64,000 nt of DNA, from positions 16,539 through 80,538 of the forward strand of contig NZ_LJBR01000037.1 in NCBI RefSeq assembly GCF_001282115.1, given 5' to 3'. How positions within the stretch are numbered: the first letter of the stretch is position 1; each line of letters begins with the position of its first letter. Positions 51,321 through 61,966 of this stretch are shown here, in pieces. The position numbers were made by a program, and so were the translations under genes. The notes under the pieces were generated by a model. The model had not been told where the DNA came from and did no database searches. It worked only from the letters and a program-made list of their open reading frames with translations. Source of the stretch: Streptomyces sp. NRRL B-24085. GTDB lineage: Bacteria; Actinomycetota; Actinomycetes; Streptomycetales; Streptomycetaceae.

Positions 51321-51581
51321 TCGCCCAGGTGCCGGGCGTCGGCACCGTGGCAGCTCAGCGCGCCTTTCAGCGCGTAGGCGCGGCGATGAGCGGATCGGCG
51401 GTGGGCCGACGCCGAACGCCCCGCTCGGGTGCATGGGCGTCGCACACGGCACGGCCATGTCGCTACCCGAGCCGACATGGCCTTGCCGTATGCATCTGTG
51501 GAGGCGCTTCTGTAGAACGCCGGACGCACGCCGGGTTGCGTGACCAAGGCCGCCCCACTTGACCCGATCCGGCAGGCCGGA
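51321..51581. other. Gap between polymerase remnant and MFS gene
   Basis: No supported gene; it would carry the 5' part of the lost polymerase gene, but I cannot read it. Confidence 0.4.
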
Positions 51582-53159
51582 TCAGCCGGCAGCAGTTCCG
51601 TGGGGGCGGTTGCGGACCAGGAGGAGCGAGGCGAGGGCCGCGCACAGGAAGACCACCGAGACGACGGTCATCCCCAGGTGGACGCCGGATGTGAAGGCGT
51701 CGCCGAGGGCGGTGGTCACGCTGCGGGGTGCAGATCCGTTCCCCTTGCCGGTCGACACGGCCTGCTGGATCGCGGGCCACTGGGACGGCGGCACGTGGTG
51801 GGCGTCGAGGCGGGCGGGCAGCCGGTCCTCGAGCCGGCGGGCGAGCAGTGCGCCGAGGATGGAGGAGCCCATGACGGAGCCGACCTGGCGGAAGGCGTTG
51901 ACAGCTCCGGAGGCCATGCCGGCCCGCTCTGCGGACACGCTGACCAGCGCCGCCGCCGTACTCGGGGCCGCGACGAGCCCGGACGCCGCGCCGAAGAGGG
52001 CGAACAGCCACCACACCTGGGCGTAGGGGGTGTCCGGCTGCACGGTGGCGAGACCGGCCGTGGCGGCCGCTCCCGCCAAGAAGCCGACGGTCAGGGGCAG
52101 TTTGAAGCCCGTACGGCGGATGACACGTCCCGTGGCGGAGGCGACGACAACGTACACGCCGAAGAGTGCGAGCAGTCGCCATCCCACGTCCAGTGCTGTC
52201 AGGTGCTGGACGCGCTGGTAGTACAGGACGGACAGGATGGCGACTCCGGTGAAGCCGAACAGCGAGACGCCGGCGACGAACATGACGGCGCTGAACGAGG
52301 CCGAGCGGAACAGGCTCATGTCCAGCAGCGGGGCCGCCGCGACGCGTTCGACGAGGACGAAGCCGACGAGGGCGGCGGCCGCGACGAACCAGGCGGTGAG
52401 GATGCCGGTGCTGGTGTAGCCGTCGTGCCCGCCTTCGATCAGGGCGTAGACGAGTGCCGCGATGCCGACGACCGCGAGGAGCTGGCCGGGGATGTCGAGA
52501 CGACCGCCCGGAGCGCGCGACTCGGAGACGAATGCCCCGACGAGCATGCTGAGGGCGGCCAGGACGACGGTCGACAGGAAGACGCTGTTCCAGTGGAAGT
52601 GCTCCAGCAGCACGCCGGCGATCAGCGGGCCGACCGCGAGACCGATGCCGGACGACGCGGCCCAAGCGGTGACGACCTCGGTGCGCCGGTGCGGGTCGGT
52701 GAAGGTCGAGCCCAGCACGGCCAGGCTGTTGGGCAGGATGAGCGCTCCGCCGACGCCGGAGACGAGCTGGCCGATGATGATGCCCTCGGTGGAGTCGGCA
52801 GCGAAGACGGTCAGCGAGCCCGTGATCATCACGGCGGCGCCTATGAGGAAGGCCCGCTTACGGCCGTACAGGTTGCCGATGGTGCCTGCGGAGATGACGG
52901 TGCTTGCCACGACGAGGGTGTAGGCGGAGGGGATCCACACCAGGCCGCTGGGTGAGACGTGCAGGTCGTCCTGGATGGCCGACATGGCGGACACCGACGC
53001 CGTGATGAGCAGGAACGTCGTCATCGCTCCGAGGCACATCGCGAGGAGTGTCAGCGCCGGGGACGGGCGGTGGGCGGATTGCCCTGCGGGCGCCGCGGCG
53101 CCGGGCCGTTCGACGTGTTCGGCGCTTGTTCGCGCGGCGGATGAGGGGGTGGATGGCAT
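51582..53159 (-). CDS. MFS transporter, 14-TM drug:H+ antiporter (DHA2-like)
   Basis: 525 residues, about 14 TM helices after a 30-residue polar N-terminus. Motif A: GTIGNLYGRKRAFLIGAAVM; motif C-like: WAASSGIGLAVGPLIAGVLL; SAERAGMASGAVNAFRQVGS near the end is the usual EmrB/QacA signature. Divergent from an HxlR regulator (53397) with a dyad at 53342-53365, a common arrangement in which a stress or electrophile sensor controls an exporter. Substrate unknown. Confidence 0.93.
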   Translation of the reverse strand: MPSTPSSAARTSAEHVERPGAAAPAGQSAHRPSPALTLLAMCLGAMTTFLLITASVSAMSAIQDDLHVSPSGLVWIPSAYTLVVASTVISAGTIGNLYGRKRAFLIGAAVMITGSLTVFAADSTEGIIIGQLVSGVGGALILPNSLAVLGSTFTDPHRRTEVVTAWAASSGIGLAVGPLIAGVLLEHFHWNSVFLSTVVLAALSMLVGAFVSESRAPGGRLDIPGQLLAVVGIAALVYALIEGGHDGYTSTGILTAWFVAAAALVGFVLVERVAAAPLLDMSLFRSASFSAVMFVAGVSLFGFTGVAILSVLYYQRVQHLTALDVGWRLLALFGVYVVVASATGRVIRRTGFKLPLTVGFLAGAAATAGLATVQPDTPYAQVWWLFALFGAASGLVAAPSTAAALVSVSAERAGMASGAVNAFRQVGSVMGSSILGALLARRLEDRLPARLDAHHVPPSQWPAIQQAVSTGKGNGSAPRSVTTALGDAFTSGVHLGMTVVSVVFLCAALASLLLVRNRPHGTAAG

Positions 53160-53341
53160 GGGTGTCCTCGTCTCGGCTGAGCCGTCGGCGGGCGGGCCGC
53201 CGCTCGTCGTTTCCGGCCGAGGGCGGCTGTCGTGGCGCGTGGCCGGTCGTCGGTGATCGACGGTGCGGTCGCGGTGAAGGTGTGGCGCGAGGCGGCAAGC
53301 GACGATGGCGGCGCCGCACCCCCGCTGGCTTTTGTCGTGGC

Positions 53342-53365
53342 AAGTCAGACGCTAGACCCTGACTT
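53342..53365. promoter_or_regulatory. Candidate HxlR operator
   Basis: AAGTCAG (53342-53348) and CTGACTT (53359-53365), perfect 7-base arms with a 10-base spacer, in the divergent MFS/HxlR gap, 31 bases before the HxlR start. Confidence 0.6.
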
Positions 53366-53396
53366 CGTTTGAGGCAAGCCAGGGTAAGGTGGAGTC

Positions 53397-53888
53397 ATGA
53401 CGGATCTGCTGAAGGAACGCGACGCCTGGTCGATGACCAACTGCTCGATCGCCCGCGCGCTCGACGTCGTCGGCACGAGATCGGCGTTGCTGATCATGCG
53501 GGAGGCATTCTTCGGCACACGCCGGTTCGACGACTTCGCCCGGCGCGTCGGCATCGGCGAACCCGCGACGGCCGCCCGGCTCAAGGAGCTGACCCGGGCG
53601 GGCCTGCTGGAGAAGACGCCCTACCGGGAGGACGGCCAGCGCACGCGCTACGCCTACGAGCTCACCGAGAAGGGCCGGGCCTTCCTGCCCGTCCTTCAGG
53701 CCCTGCGACAGTGGGGAGATACCTGGGCCGCCGACGAGCCGGGCCCTCCCGTGATCGTGCGACACAAGGACTGCGGCGCCCGCGTCCGCGTGGTGCAGCG
53801 TTGTGAGGAGGGGCACGAGGTGGCAGCGGGCGAGTCCGTCGTCGAAGCGGGCCCCGGTCTGATCCGCACCGAGCCGGAAACGGCCTGA
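53397..53888 (+). CDS. HxlR-family winged-helix regulator
   Basis: 163 residues. CSIARALDVVGTRSALLIMR with the conserved Cys (C16), EAFFGTRRFDDFARRVGIGE, ATAARLKELTRAGLLEKTPY and YELTEKGRAFLPVLQALRQW are the HxlR fold. A C-terminal extension with two more Cys (HKDCGARVRVVQRCEEGHEV) resembles a rubredoxin-like knuckle and could add redox or metal sensing. Divergent from the DHA2 exporter. Confidence 0.94.
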   Translation: MTDLLKERDAWSMTNCSIARALDVVGTRSALLIMREAFFGTRRFDDFARRVGIGEPATAARLKELTRAGLLEKTPYREDGQRTRYAYELTEKGRAFLPVLQALRQWGDTWAADEPGPPVIVRHKDCGARVRVVQRCEEGHEVAAGESVVEAGPGLIRTEPETA

Positions 53889-53931
53889 CTCCCCCGTCCG
53901 TCCCGTGGGCGGCGATGAGGAACGCCGGAAA

Positions 53932-53964
53932 GGCGCGAGGGAGCCTTAGGCCCGCCCTCGCGCC
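53932..53964. terminator. Hairpin between convergent HxlR and pntB genes
   Basis: GGCGCGAGGG (53932-53941) pairs perfectly with CCCTCGCGCC (53955-53964), 13-base loop; placed 43 bases after the HxlR stop and 25 bases after the pntB stop on the other strand. Confidence 0.7.
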
Positions 53965-53989
53965 CTTCTCGCGCCCGGCAGCAGGTGAC

Positions 53990-55382
<1,393 letters not shown>

Positions 55383-55390
<8 letters not shown>

Positions 55391-55703
55391 CGGCCTTGGC
55401 CTTTCCCGTGGACCGAGCCGAACCGCTGGGGCGGAACATGCGCAGCATGCGGTCGGTGATGAGGAAGCCGCCGACGACGTTGATGCTGGAGGCGCCGACG
55501 GCGACGGCGCCCAGCGTGGTGATGAGCGGACCGCGCTGGGATCCCGCCAGCAGCAGGCTGCCGACCAGGGAGATGCCCGCGATGGCGTTGGTGAGGGCCA
55601 TGAGCGGGGTGTGCAGCAGAGCCGGGACGCGCCGGATGACTTCCAGGCCGACGACGGATCCAAGGACCAGGACGTAGAGACCGGTCTCGATGGCGGGTGA
55701 CAT
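55383..55703 (-). CDS. NAD(P) transhydrogenase small membrane subunit (alpha-2)
   Basis: 106 residues with three to four TM helices: GLYVLVLGSVVGLEVIRRVP, LHTPLMALTNAIAGISLVGS and VAVGASSINVVGGFLITDRM, then MFRPSG and a short polar tail. LHTPLMSxTNAIxG is the signature of PntA domain II. It starts 2 bases after the pntA1 stop and ends overlapping the pntB start. Completes the membrane channel with PntB. Confidence 0.94.
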
Positions 55704-55705
55704 GA

Positions 55706-56929
55706 TCAGCTTCTTTCTGCGGTGACGGCGTTGACGGCGGGCGGTGCTCCGGCCTCGGCGGCGCCGGCGTCCTCCAGGCCGAGCAGTTCGCGCACTTGCG
55801 GGTGGACGACCCGGCCCGCACCGGTCAGGAGGGTGTCGCGGATGATCGCGTCGTCCGAGTCGAGCCGCGGGCCGTCGGCGTCGAGCAGGTGGCGGGTGAA
55901 GTTGGCGATGTTGCGCGCGAACAGGCGGCTGGCGTGGGCCGGCGCACCGGCGGGCAGATTGGTCGGCGCGGTGACCGACACACCGGCGAGCACCACCGTG
56001 TCGTCGGGCACCGACACGGCGCAGTTGCCGCCCTGTGCGGCAGCGGCGTCCACGACGACGGAGCCGGGCCGCATCGCGCGGACCATCTCCTCGGTGACGA
56101 GGACGGGCGCGGGCCTGCCGGGAACCTGGGCCGTGGCGATGACGATGTCGGCGGCGGCGACCTCGTTGCCGAGGACCTCGCGCTGGCGGGCGTAGAACTC
56201 CTCCTGCTGGGCCTGCGCGTAGCCGCCCGCGCCCTCGGCCGAGGAGGTGTCCAGGGGCAGGTCGACGAAGACGCCGCCGACGCTCTCGACCTGCTCTCGG
56301 GCCGCGGCGCGGATGTCGTAGGCGCGGACCACGGCGCCCAGGCGGCGGGAGGTCGCGATGGCCTGCAGGCCGACGACACCCGCGCCGAGGACGAGGACCC
56401 GGGCCGGGGCGAGCGTCCCGGCGGCGGTGGTCGTCATCGGCAGCATCTTGTCGAGCCGGTCGGCCGCGATCAGCGCCGCACGATAGCCGGCGACTGCGGA
56501 CTGCGAGGAGAGCACGTCCATGGCCTGCGCGCGGGTGATGCGCGGCAGCAGGTCCAGGGAGAACGCCGTGACCTCGTGGTCGGCCAGGCGGCGCACGGGT
56601 TCGGGATGGCTGAGGGGGTTGGCGAGCCCGACGAGGACGGCGGAGGGCCGCGTCAGCGCGAGGTCCTCCCCCGAGGCGTCGGCCGACACGGTCCCGCCGG
56701 CTCCGGCGAGGTGGACCTGCAACACGATGTCGGCGCCGAACGCGTCGGCGCGGGTCCCGGGCACGGCCCCGGCGGCGAGGTACGCGTCGTCGGAGTGACC
56801 GGCCCGGTCGCCGGCGCCGTGCTCGACAGTGACCTTGTGGCCTTCGTCGGCGAGTGCACGCACTTCGTCGGGGGTGAGTGCTACCCGGGTCTCTCCCGGG
56901 ACGACTTCTCGTGGGACGCCGATGTGCAT
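55706..56929 (-). CDS. pntA: NAD(P) transhydrogenase subunit alpha-1 (NAD-binding domain I)
   Basis: 407 residues from ATG 56929. MHIGVPREVVPGETRVALTP is the family opening; VAGYRAALIAADRLDKMLPM, TTTAAGTLAPARVLVLGAGV and VGLQAIATSRRLGAVVRAYD form the alanine-dehydrogenase/PNT-like NAD(H) site. YAQAQQEEFYARQREVLGNE and TAQVPGRPAPVLVTEEMVRA complete the domain. Hydride is passed from NADH here to NADP+ in PntB. First gene of the operon; GTGs further upstream in the same frame are not needed. Confidence 0.95.
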   Translation of the reverse strand: MHIGVPREVVPGETRVALTPDEVRALADEGHKVTVEHGAGDRAGHSDDAYLAAGAVPGTRADAFGADIVLQVHLAGAGGTVSADASGEDLALTRPSAVLVGLANPLSHPEPVRRLADHEVTAFSLDLLPRITRAQAMDVLSSQSAVAGYRAALIAADRLDKMLPMTTTAAGTLAPARVLVLGAGVVGLQAIATSRRLGAVVRAYDIRAAAREQVESVGGVFVDLPLDTSSAEGAGGYAQAQQEEFYARQREVLGNEVAAADIVIATAQVPGRPAPVLVTEEMVRAMRPGSVVVDAAAAQGGNCAVSVPDDTVVLAGVSVTAPTNLPAGAPAHASRLFARNIANFTRHLLDADGPRLDSDDAIIRDTLLTGAGRVVHPQVRELLGLEDAGAAEAGAPPAVNAVTAERS

Positions 56930-57204
56930 CTGCGTCGTTCCTTTCCGGTGCCGGCATGTCGGGCCGGCGCATGGGTGGGCGGATGGTGAAGAGGGCCGCG
57001 TCCGGTGGCGGCCGGTGCATACGGTGAGCGGTTGGCGGACGGGCGAACAGCCGGTGTCTCCAGCGGACGGCCGGCGGACAGCTGCCGGTGCCGCGCAGGA
57101 CGGTCGCGCCACGGCGCGGGGTTCGAGCAGACGGCCGGACGACGGCGCGGGTGGTGCGAAGGGCTGCCGCGGCCAGTGGGTCCTGGGAGGGTGCGGGTCG
57201 CGAA

Positions 57205-57232
57205 GGCGGCCCGCCCCGTCGGGCGGGCCGCC
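57205..57232 (-). terminator. Strong terminator after the SDR at 57256
   Basis: GGCGGCCCGCCC (57205-57216) and its exact complement (57221-57232), 4-base loop, 24 bases past the stop of the minus-strand SDR. It also separates that gene from the pnt operon. Confidence 0.85.
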
Positions 57233-57255
57233 AGGTCGCCGCACTTCTGCGTCGC

Positions 57256-57996
57256 TCAGACGCCGAGGGCCATGAATCCGCCGTCGACGGCCAGGGTGAC
57301 GCCGGTGATGTAGCTGGCGCGGGACGAGGCAAGGAACACGATCGCCTCGGCGATCTCGCGCGCGGAGGCGAGGCGGGCCAGAGGAACGCGGGCGCCCAGG
57401 GCCTCGAAGTCGTCCTCACCGATCATGTCGACCACGTTGTCCGTCCGGGTGTGCCCCGGCGCCACTGCGTTGAACCGGACCCCGCGGTTCCCGAACTCGA
57501 CCGCCCAGGTGCGGGTGAAGGAGTCCACCGCAGCCTTGGAGGCGCCGTACACCGCGGTACCTCCCACGCCGCTCAGGCCAGCGATGGTCGTGACGTTGAC
57601 GACGCTCCCGGATCCCCGGTCGGCCATGCCGGCGACCAGGGCCTGGGTGAGGAAGAACGTGCCGCGCACATTGGTGTCGACCAGGGCGCCGAACGTCTGC
57701 AACCCCTGCTCCAGCGTGGGGGCGAACGGGTAGGCGCCGGCATTGTTCACCAGCACGTCGACGTCCGCGGACTCCTCGGCGAGGCGGCGCACCGAGTCCA
57801 GGTCGCTGAGGTCGGCGGCGACGAATCTGGCCTTGCCGCCGGCCGCCTCGATCGCCGCCACGGTCTCGGCGCCCTTGAGCGCGTTGCGCCCTGAGACGAT
57901 GACCGAGGCGCCCTGGCCGGCCAGCAGCAGCGCCGTCTCCCGGCCGATACCGGACGTGCTGCCGGTCACGAGAGCGGTCTGGTTCTCGAACTGCAT
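57256..57996 (-). CDS. SDR-family oxidoreductase
   Basis: 246 residues from ATG 57996 (MQFENQTALVTGSTSGIGRE), preceded by GAAAGGA. VLVNNAGAYPF, Ser in NVTTIAGLSG (Thr-rich; Ser position LS), Tyr/Lys in YGASKAAVDSFTRTWAVEFG, and ITGVTLAVDGGFMALGV at the end. Classical NAD(P)-dependent reductase layout. Same strand as the SDR at 58187, with a 190-base gap between; both lie divergent from the LysR gene at 59231, which may control them. Confidence 0.92.
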   Translation of the reverse strand: MQFENQTALVTGSTSGIGRETALLLAGQGASVIVSGRNALKGAETVAAIEAAGGKARFVAADLSDLDSVRRLAEESADVDVLVNNAGAYPFAPTLEQGLQTFGALVDTNVRGTFFLTQALVAGMADRGSGSVVNVTTIAGLSGVGGTAVYGASKAAVDSFTRTWAVEFGNRGVRFNAVAPGHTRTDNVVDMIGEDDFEALGARVPLARLASAREIAEAIVFLASSRASYITGVTLAVDGGFMALGV

Positions 57997-58186
57997 GAAA
58001 AATTCCTTTCGACGGGGCCGATCGTGCCCCGCGCTTTCAGGTGCGAAGAATTCGGTATTGACTCTCGGGGATTTCCGCCCCGGCACAAAATCGCCGCCCA
58101 GGGGACGAAAAAGCGCCGACAACCCCTTTGAACTGGGTGTTCCTCCAGCCGATCCGTGTCGCTTTTCGTCGCCATAAGGAGATCGG

Positions 58187-58951
58187 TCAGTTGACGCTCT
58201 GGCCTCCGTCGACCATGAGCGACTGACCGGTGACGAAGGAGGCGCGGTCGGACAGGAGGAAGAGGACGACCTGGGCCACTTCCTCCGCTTCTCCGATCCG
58301 TCCGAGCGGGATGTTCCGGCCGTGCGGGTGGTCCTCCGAGCCGTCCTCGCGACGGCTGATGCCGCCTTCGGTGAGCGGCGTGCGGATCACGGTGGGGTTC
58401 ACGGTGTTGACGCGGATACTGTCCGGGCCAAGCTCGACGGCGGCGGCCCGGGCCAGAGCGGCGACGCCTCCCTTGGTGGCGCTGTAGACGGAGATGCCGG
58501 GCGTTCCGCGTTCGGCGAAGACGGACCCGTTGATGACGATGGCTCCGCCCCGGCCCTGGCGTTTCATCTGCCGCGCCTGGGCCTGCACGGCGAAGAAGGT
58601 GCCCTTGAGGTTGGCGTCGACGAGGTGGTGCCAGGCGCTCTCGTCGAGTTCGGTGAGCGGGCCGAGGGCAGCGGTGCCCGCGTTGTCAAAGGCGACGTCG
58701 AGGCGGCCGAAGCGCTCGACGACCTGATCCACCACGTCGCCGGCGCCCTGCACGTCGGTGGAGTCGGCCTTGATGAACAGGGCCTGACCGCCGCCCGCGG
58801 CGATCTCGTCGGCCACTTCCTTGCCCGCGTTCTCACGCCGCCCGGTGAACGCCACCTTCGCGCCCTCCCGCGCGAACAAAAGCGCGGCGGCTCGGCCGAT
58901 TCCGGACGTTCCTCCGGTGATCAGCGCGACCTTTCCTTCCAGTAGACCCAT
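58187..58951 (-). CDS. SDR-family oxidoreductase
   Basis: 254 residues from ATG 58951 (GTG at 58954 is adjacent; GAGGAA ribosome site). ALITGGTSGIGRAAALLFAR, FDNAGTAALG in place of NNAG, Ser in VINGSVFAER, and YSATKGGVAALARAAAVELG for Tyr/Lys; SFVTGQSLMVDGGQSVN ends it. The VNPTVIRTPLTEGG segment is the usual substrate loop. Divergent from the LysR gene. Substrate unknown. Confidence 0.93.
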   Translation of the reverse strand: MGLLEGKVALITGGTSGIGRAAALLFAREGAKVAFTGRRENAGKEVADEIAAGGGQALFIKADSTDVQGAGDVVDQVVERFGRLDVAFDNAGTAALGPLTELDESAWHHLVDANLKGTFFAVQAQARQMKRQGRGGAIVINGSVFAERGTPGISVYSATKGGVAALARAAAVELGPDSIRVNTVNPTVIRTPLTEGGISRREDGSEDHPHGRNIPLGRIGEAEEVAQVVLFLLSDRASFVTGQSLMVDGGQSVN

Positions 58952-59230
58952 CACGGTTCCTCAGATGTTTCGTAGGGGTGATCCGGAGTGCCGTAGCGGC
59001 TTCCGGATTTTGTCGCCTTGCGGTGACGCCCCTGCACAGCGAATCCACCGCTGCCGTCATTCCGGACCGGCCATCACGGAATTCGATCGCCGTCAACGGG
59101 AAAAGCGTTGACCGTTCCACCCGGTGGATACCGACGCGCGGCCGCTCTGGCGTCCGGGCTGAACGCGGCCATCGGCGCTGCTTCTGGCCGGGGCATGACC
59201 GGGCGGCTGCCCGTGTGCTGGTATGGAGAA

Positions 59231-60127
59231 ATGGAACTGCGGGAATTGCGAACCTTCGTGGCGGTCGCCGAGGAGGGCGGCATGTCCGCCGCCGCCCGCC
59301 GACTGCACATGAGCCAGTCGGCGCTGTCGCAGACGGTGAGCGGCCTTGAGCGGCAACTCGGGCTGAAGCTGCTGATCCGCACCAACACCGGCGTCCGTCC
59401 CACCGAAGAGGGCGAGACCCTGCTGGCGGAGGCCCGCGCCGTGATCGCCCGCCACGACCAGGCCATGCGGACCATGGCGAGCCTGACCAGCCCCGGCTGC
59501 GGGCTGCTGCGCATCGGCATCCCCTTGGAACTCCCGTCCGACCTGCTCCAGCCGGCCATGGAACAGGTGGCGGCCTCCTGCCCCGGCACACGCGTGCAGG
59601 CCCGCCACCTGTCGTCCGCCGCCCAGCTGGAGGCGCTGCGCGCCGGTGACCTCGACATCGGTCTGCTCCGGGAACGTCCCGTCGACCCCGACCTCGACGC
59701 CATGCTGGTCGTCACGGAGAAGCTGGGCGTGCTGCTGGCCGCGAGCGTCGCCGCCGAACTGGCGGACGACGAGGGCGTGCGCCTGGAGACCCTCCGTGGC
59801 CTGGAGTGGGTGAGCTTTCCCCGCTCCGGCAGCCCGGCGTGGTACGACGAAGTGACCTCGGTGCTACGCAGCTTCGGCCTCGACCTGGGACCTGAGCCGC
59901 CGCACGATCAGTCGTTGATCGCCGAGGTCAAGCTGGCGGCCGTCGGCACCGAGAAGGCCTTCGCCCTGGCGCCGCCCCGCTGGTCCCAGCCACTGCCCGA
60001 GAACGTGGTGTGGAAGCCACTGCACCGGCATCCGCTGGTCCGCCGCACCTGGGCCGCGTGGCCGACCCACTCCCGACGGCGCGACCTGGCCGCCTTCATC
60101 ACAGGACTTCCGACCGTGGACCTCTGA
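59231..60127 (+). CDS. LysR-family transcriptional regulator
   Basis: 298 residues from ATG 59231 (MELRELRTFVAVAEEGGMSA), chosen because it starts at the HTH; the frame is open to 59108 without family sequence. RRLHMSQSALSQTVSGLERQ is the recognition helix region, with an LTTR ligand domain after residue 90 (LLRIGIPLELPSDLLQPAME, AGDLDIGLLRERPVDPDLDA). Divergent from two SDR genes. Its effector is unknown. Confidence 0.93.
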   Translation: MELRELRTFVAVAEEGGMSAAARRLHMSQSALSQTVSGLERQLGLKLLIRTNTGVRPTEEGETLLAEARAVIARHDQAMRTMASLTSPGCGLLRIGIPLELPSDLLQPAMEQVAASCPGTRVQARHLSSAAQLEALRAGDLDIGLLRERPVDPDLDAMLVVTEKLGVLLAASVAAELADDEGVRLETLRGLEWVSFPRSGSPAWYDEVTSVLRSFGLDLGPEPPHDQSLIAEVKLAAVGTEKAFALAPPRWSQPLPENVVWKPLHRHPLVRRTWAAWPTHSRRRDLAAFITGLPTVDL

Positions 60128-60378
60128 CGCACACCGGGTCTGCGACGCCATTGGAATAAACGGTCGCTGCTATCAGGGAATTCGATTGCCGAGTTCTCCG
60201 CGAAGCGCTTCCCGCCAAGAGCATCCACGCCTCTGACCTGGGAATATGATGGAAAGGGGGAGGGATTTGACGGCACCTCCCTCTTATGGACACACTCCAC
60301 CGCGAGGCCTTTCCCGGTCGACTTGGAAAACCACTCCACGAAAAATGAGACGTACGTTGTGGCTCGAGACCCGGCTCT
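60128..60378. other. Gap before the truncated MarR-type gene
   Basis: About 250 bases, relatively AT-rich in places, with no supported gene. It may contain the lost start of the following regulator. Confidence 0.4.
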
Positions 60379-60381
60379 TCA

Positions 60382-60762
60382 ATGGAGTGCTTATCGCTGG
60401 CTCCGATCGAGCGAGCCGAGGAGGAGCGCGGCAGGCCCCCGGGCGTGCGGGAGCTCGCCGGTGGCGCGGGGGTGAGCCAGTCCGCCGCCTCGCGGCTCGT
60501 CGCCCGTCTGGAAGGACGTGGTCTCCTCGGTCGTCTGACGTGCCGCGACGACTTGCGGCGCGCTCACCTTCGCCTGCGCTCCGCTGGCCGTGAACTTCTG
60601 GAGTCCGCGCGGGCTGTCCATGACGCAGCCGTGCGCGATGCGATGCCTTTTGCCGCGCGTCATTCCGAGTTCCGCCAGCTGGTTCACCACATCACGGCGG
60701 AAATGAGCCCGGTTCCCTTGCCGAACCATTTGCCTGATGGCAACCGTCGGCAGACGTCGTAA
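60382..60762 (+). pseudogene. Truncated MarR-type winged-helix regulator
   Basis: About 126 codons remain: GRPPGVRELAGGAGVSQSAA and SRLVARLEGRGLLGRLTCRD are the second half of a MarR wHTH, then RRAHLRLRSAGRELLESARA and a C-terminal helix. The N-terminal dimerisation helix and first part of the HTH are missing; the ATG at 60382 gives only a few non-conserved residues before the motif. Could be a short real protein, but more likely 5'-truncated. Confidence 0.6.
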
Positions 60763-60964
60763 CGGATAGTGGTCGCCCGGCGCTCAAGGCATCCGCGTCG
60801 GTTCATGCTCTGTTTTCTGACAGGTGCCCTCTGTCGTGCTTATGGCTGCTGCCGGATTTTCCGTCGGTTGACGCCTTCGGTGAATTCTCTGAGCGCGGTT
60901 ACATGTGAGGGCGGCGGGCTCCATGGCCGGCCGGAGGAAAAGATGAAAGCAGGGAGTCATCGAG

Positions 60965-61759
60965 ATGACTACGACAGCAGGGGCGGAAGAGCGGCTGAAT
61001 GCGCTGCGGGCTAGCTCCGACCGGCTTCGCCGCCTCGTGGACGGTCTGTCCGAGACGGAATTGACCCGGCAGTCCTTCGCGCGGGACTGGACCATCGCGC
61101 AGGTGCTGTCCCACCTGGGGAGCGCCGCCGAGATCTGCTTGATGCTGGTGAAGCGAGGCGCCGCCGGAGACATGAGGGCTCCCGTGCGCGAGGACATGCT
61201 CCCCGTCTGGGAGCGCTGGGACGCCTTGCCGCCGCTCGATCAGCGAGCGGCCTGGAGAGAGGCGGACATGCGGCATCTCGCACTCCTCGACTCCCTCGGG
61301 ACGACTCGGCAGGACGCGTTCGAGATCCCGTACTTCGCCGGCCCGCTGAGCACCGCGGAGTACGCCGGATACCGACTGTCCGAACAGTCGGTCCACGCCT
61401 GGGACATCGCCGTCGCCCTCGACGCCTCCGCGGTCATTCCCGCCGAAGAAGTCGTCCTTCTGTGGCAGCGGATCGATCTGGTGGCGAGCCGTTTCAGGGA
61501 CGGTGACACCCTCGGCCCTCTCGCGCCCGCTCAGGTGGCGATCGAACTGACCGACCGCAACCGCACGCAGTTGCTCGACCTCGGGGCCGAACTGCACGTC
61601 TACCCGGCGGAGCCGGCTGATCCGGTGGCCACGCTCACGGGTACGTCGGAGGCCGTGGTGCGACTGGTCTACGGCAGGCACCGTCCTGGCATCGACCCGC
61701 TCCGGGCGGAGGGGAAGATCGGGATCGACGATCTGCGCGCCCTGTTCCCCGGGTTCTGA
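60965..61759 (+). CDS. Maleylpyruvate isomerase family mycothiol-dependent enzyme (DinB-like)
   Basis: 264 residues. ERLNALRASSDRLRRLVDGL and FARDWTIAQVLSHLGSAAEI (metal-ligand His) begin the DinB-like four-helix bundle; SEQSVHAWDIAVALDASAVI provides the second His region. A C-terminal SCP2-like part (LGAELHVYPAEPADPVATLT) ends GIDDLRALFPGF. Proteins of this group use mycothiol as cofactor for isomerisation or detoxification of maleylpyruvate-type or electrophilic compounds. AGGGAG ribosome site ahead of ATG. No aromatic ring-cleavage gene is adjacent, so the specific role is open. Confidence 0.92.
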   Translation: MTTTAGAEERLNALRASSDRLRRLVDGLSETELTRQSFARDWTIAQVLSHLGSAAEICLMLVKRGAAGDMRAPVREDMLPVWERWDALPPLDQRAAWREADMRHLALLDSLGTTRQDAFEIPYFAGPLSTAEYAGYRLSEQSVHAWDIAVALDASAVIPAEEVVLLWQRIDLVASRFRDGDTLGPLAPAQVAIELTDRNRTQLLDLGAELHVYPAEPADPVATLTGTSEAVVRLVYGRHRPGIDPLRAEGKIGIDDLRALFPGF

Positions 61760-61966
61760 GAGGGCCACCGCGTACGGCCGGCTGACGCGTAGCGCGGGGG
61801 CGGCCGGCCGGGGAGGGACTGAGAGGGCTCGCCGGCCAGGCCTCCGCGGGCTGCCTGGCGGGTCCGGTTTCCGGTGAGCGACGCGGAGAGCTTCGTGCAC
61901 GAGGCGATCGTCCCGTCGACGACGGGGGTCGCGTCGCCGTCCGAGGTCGCTCCGGACGGCGCTGTG

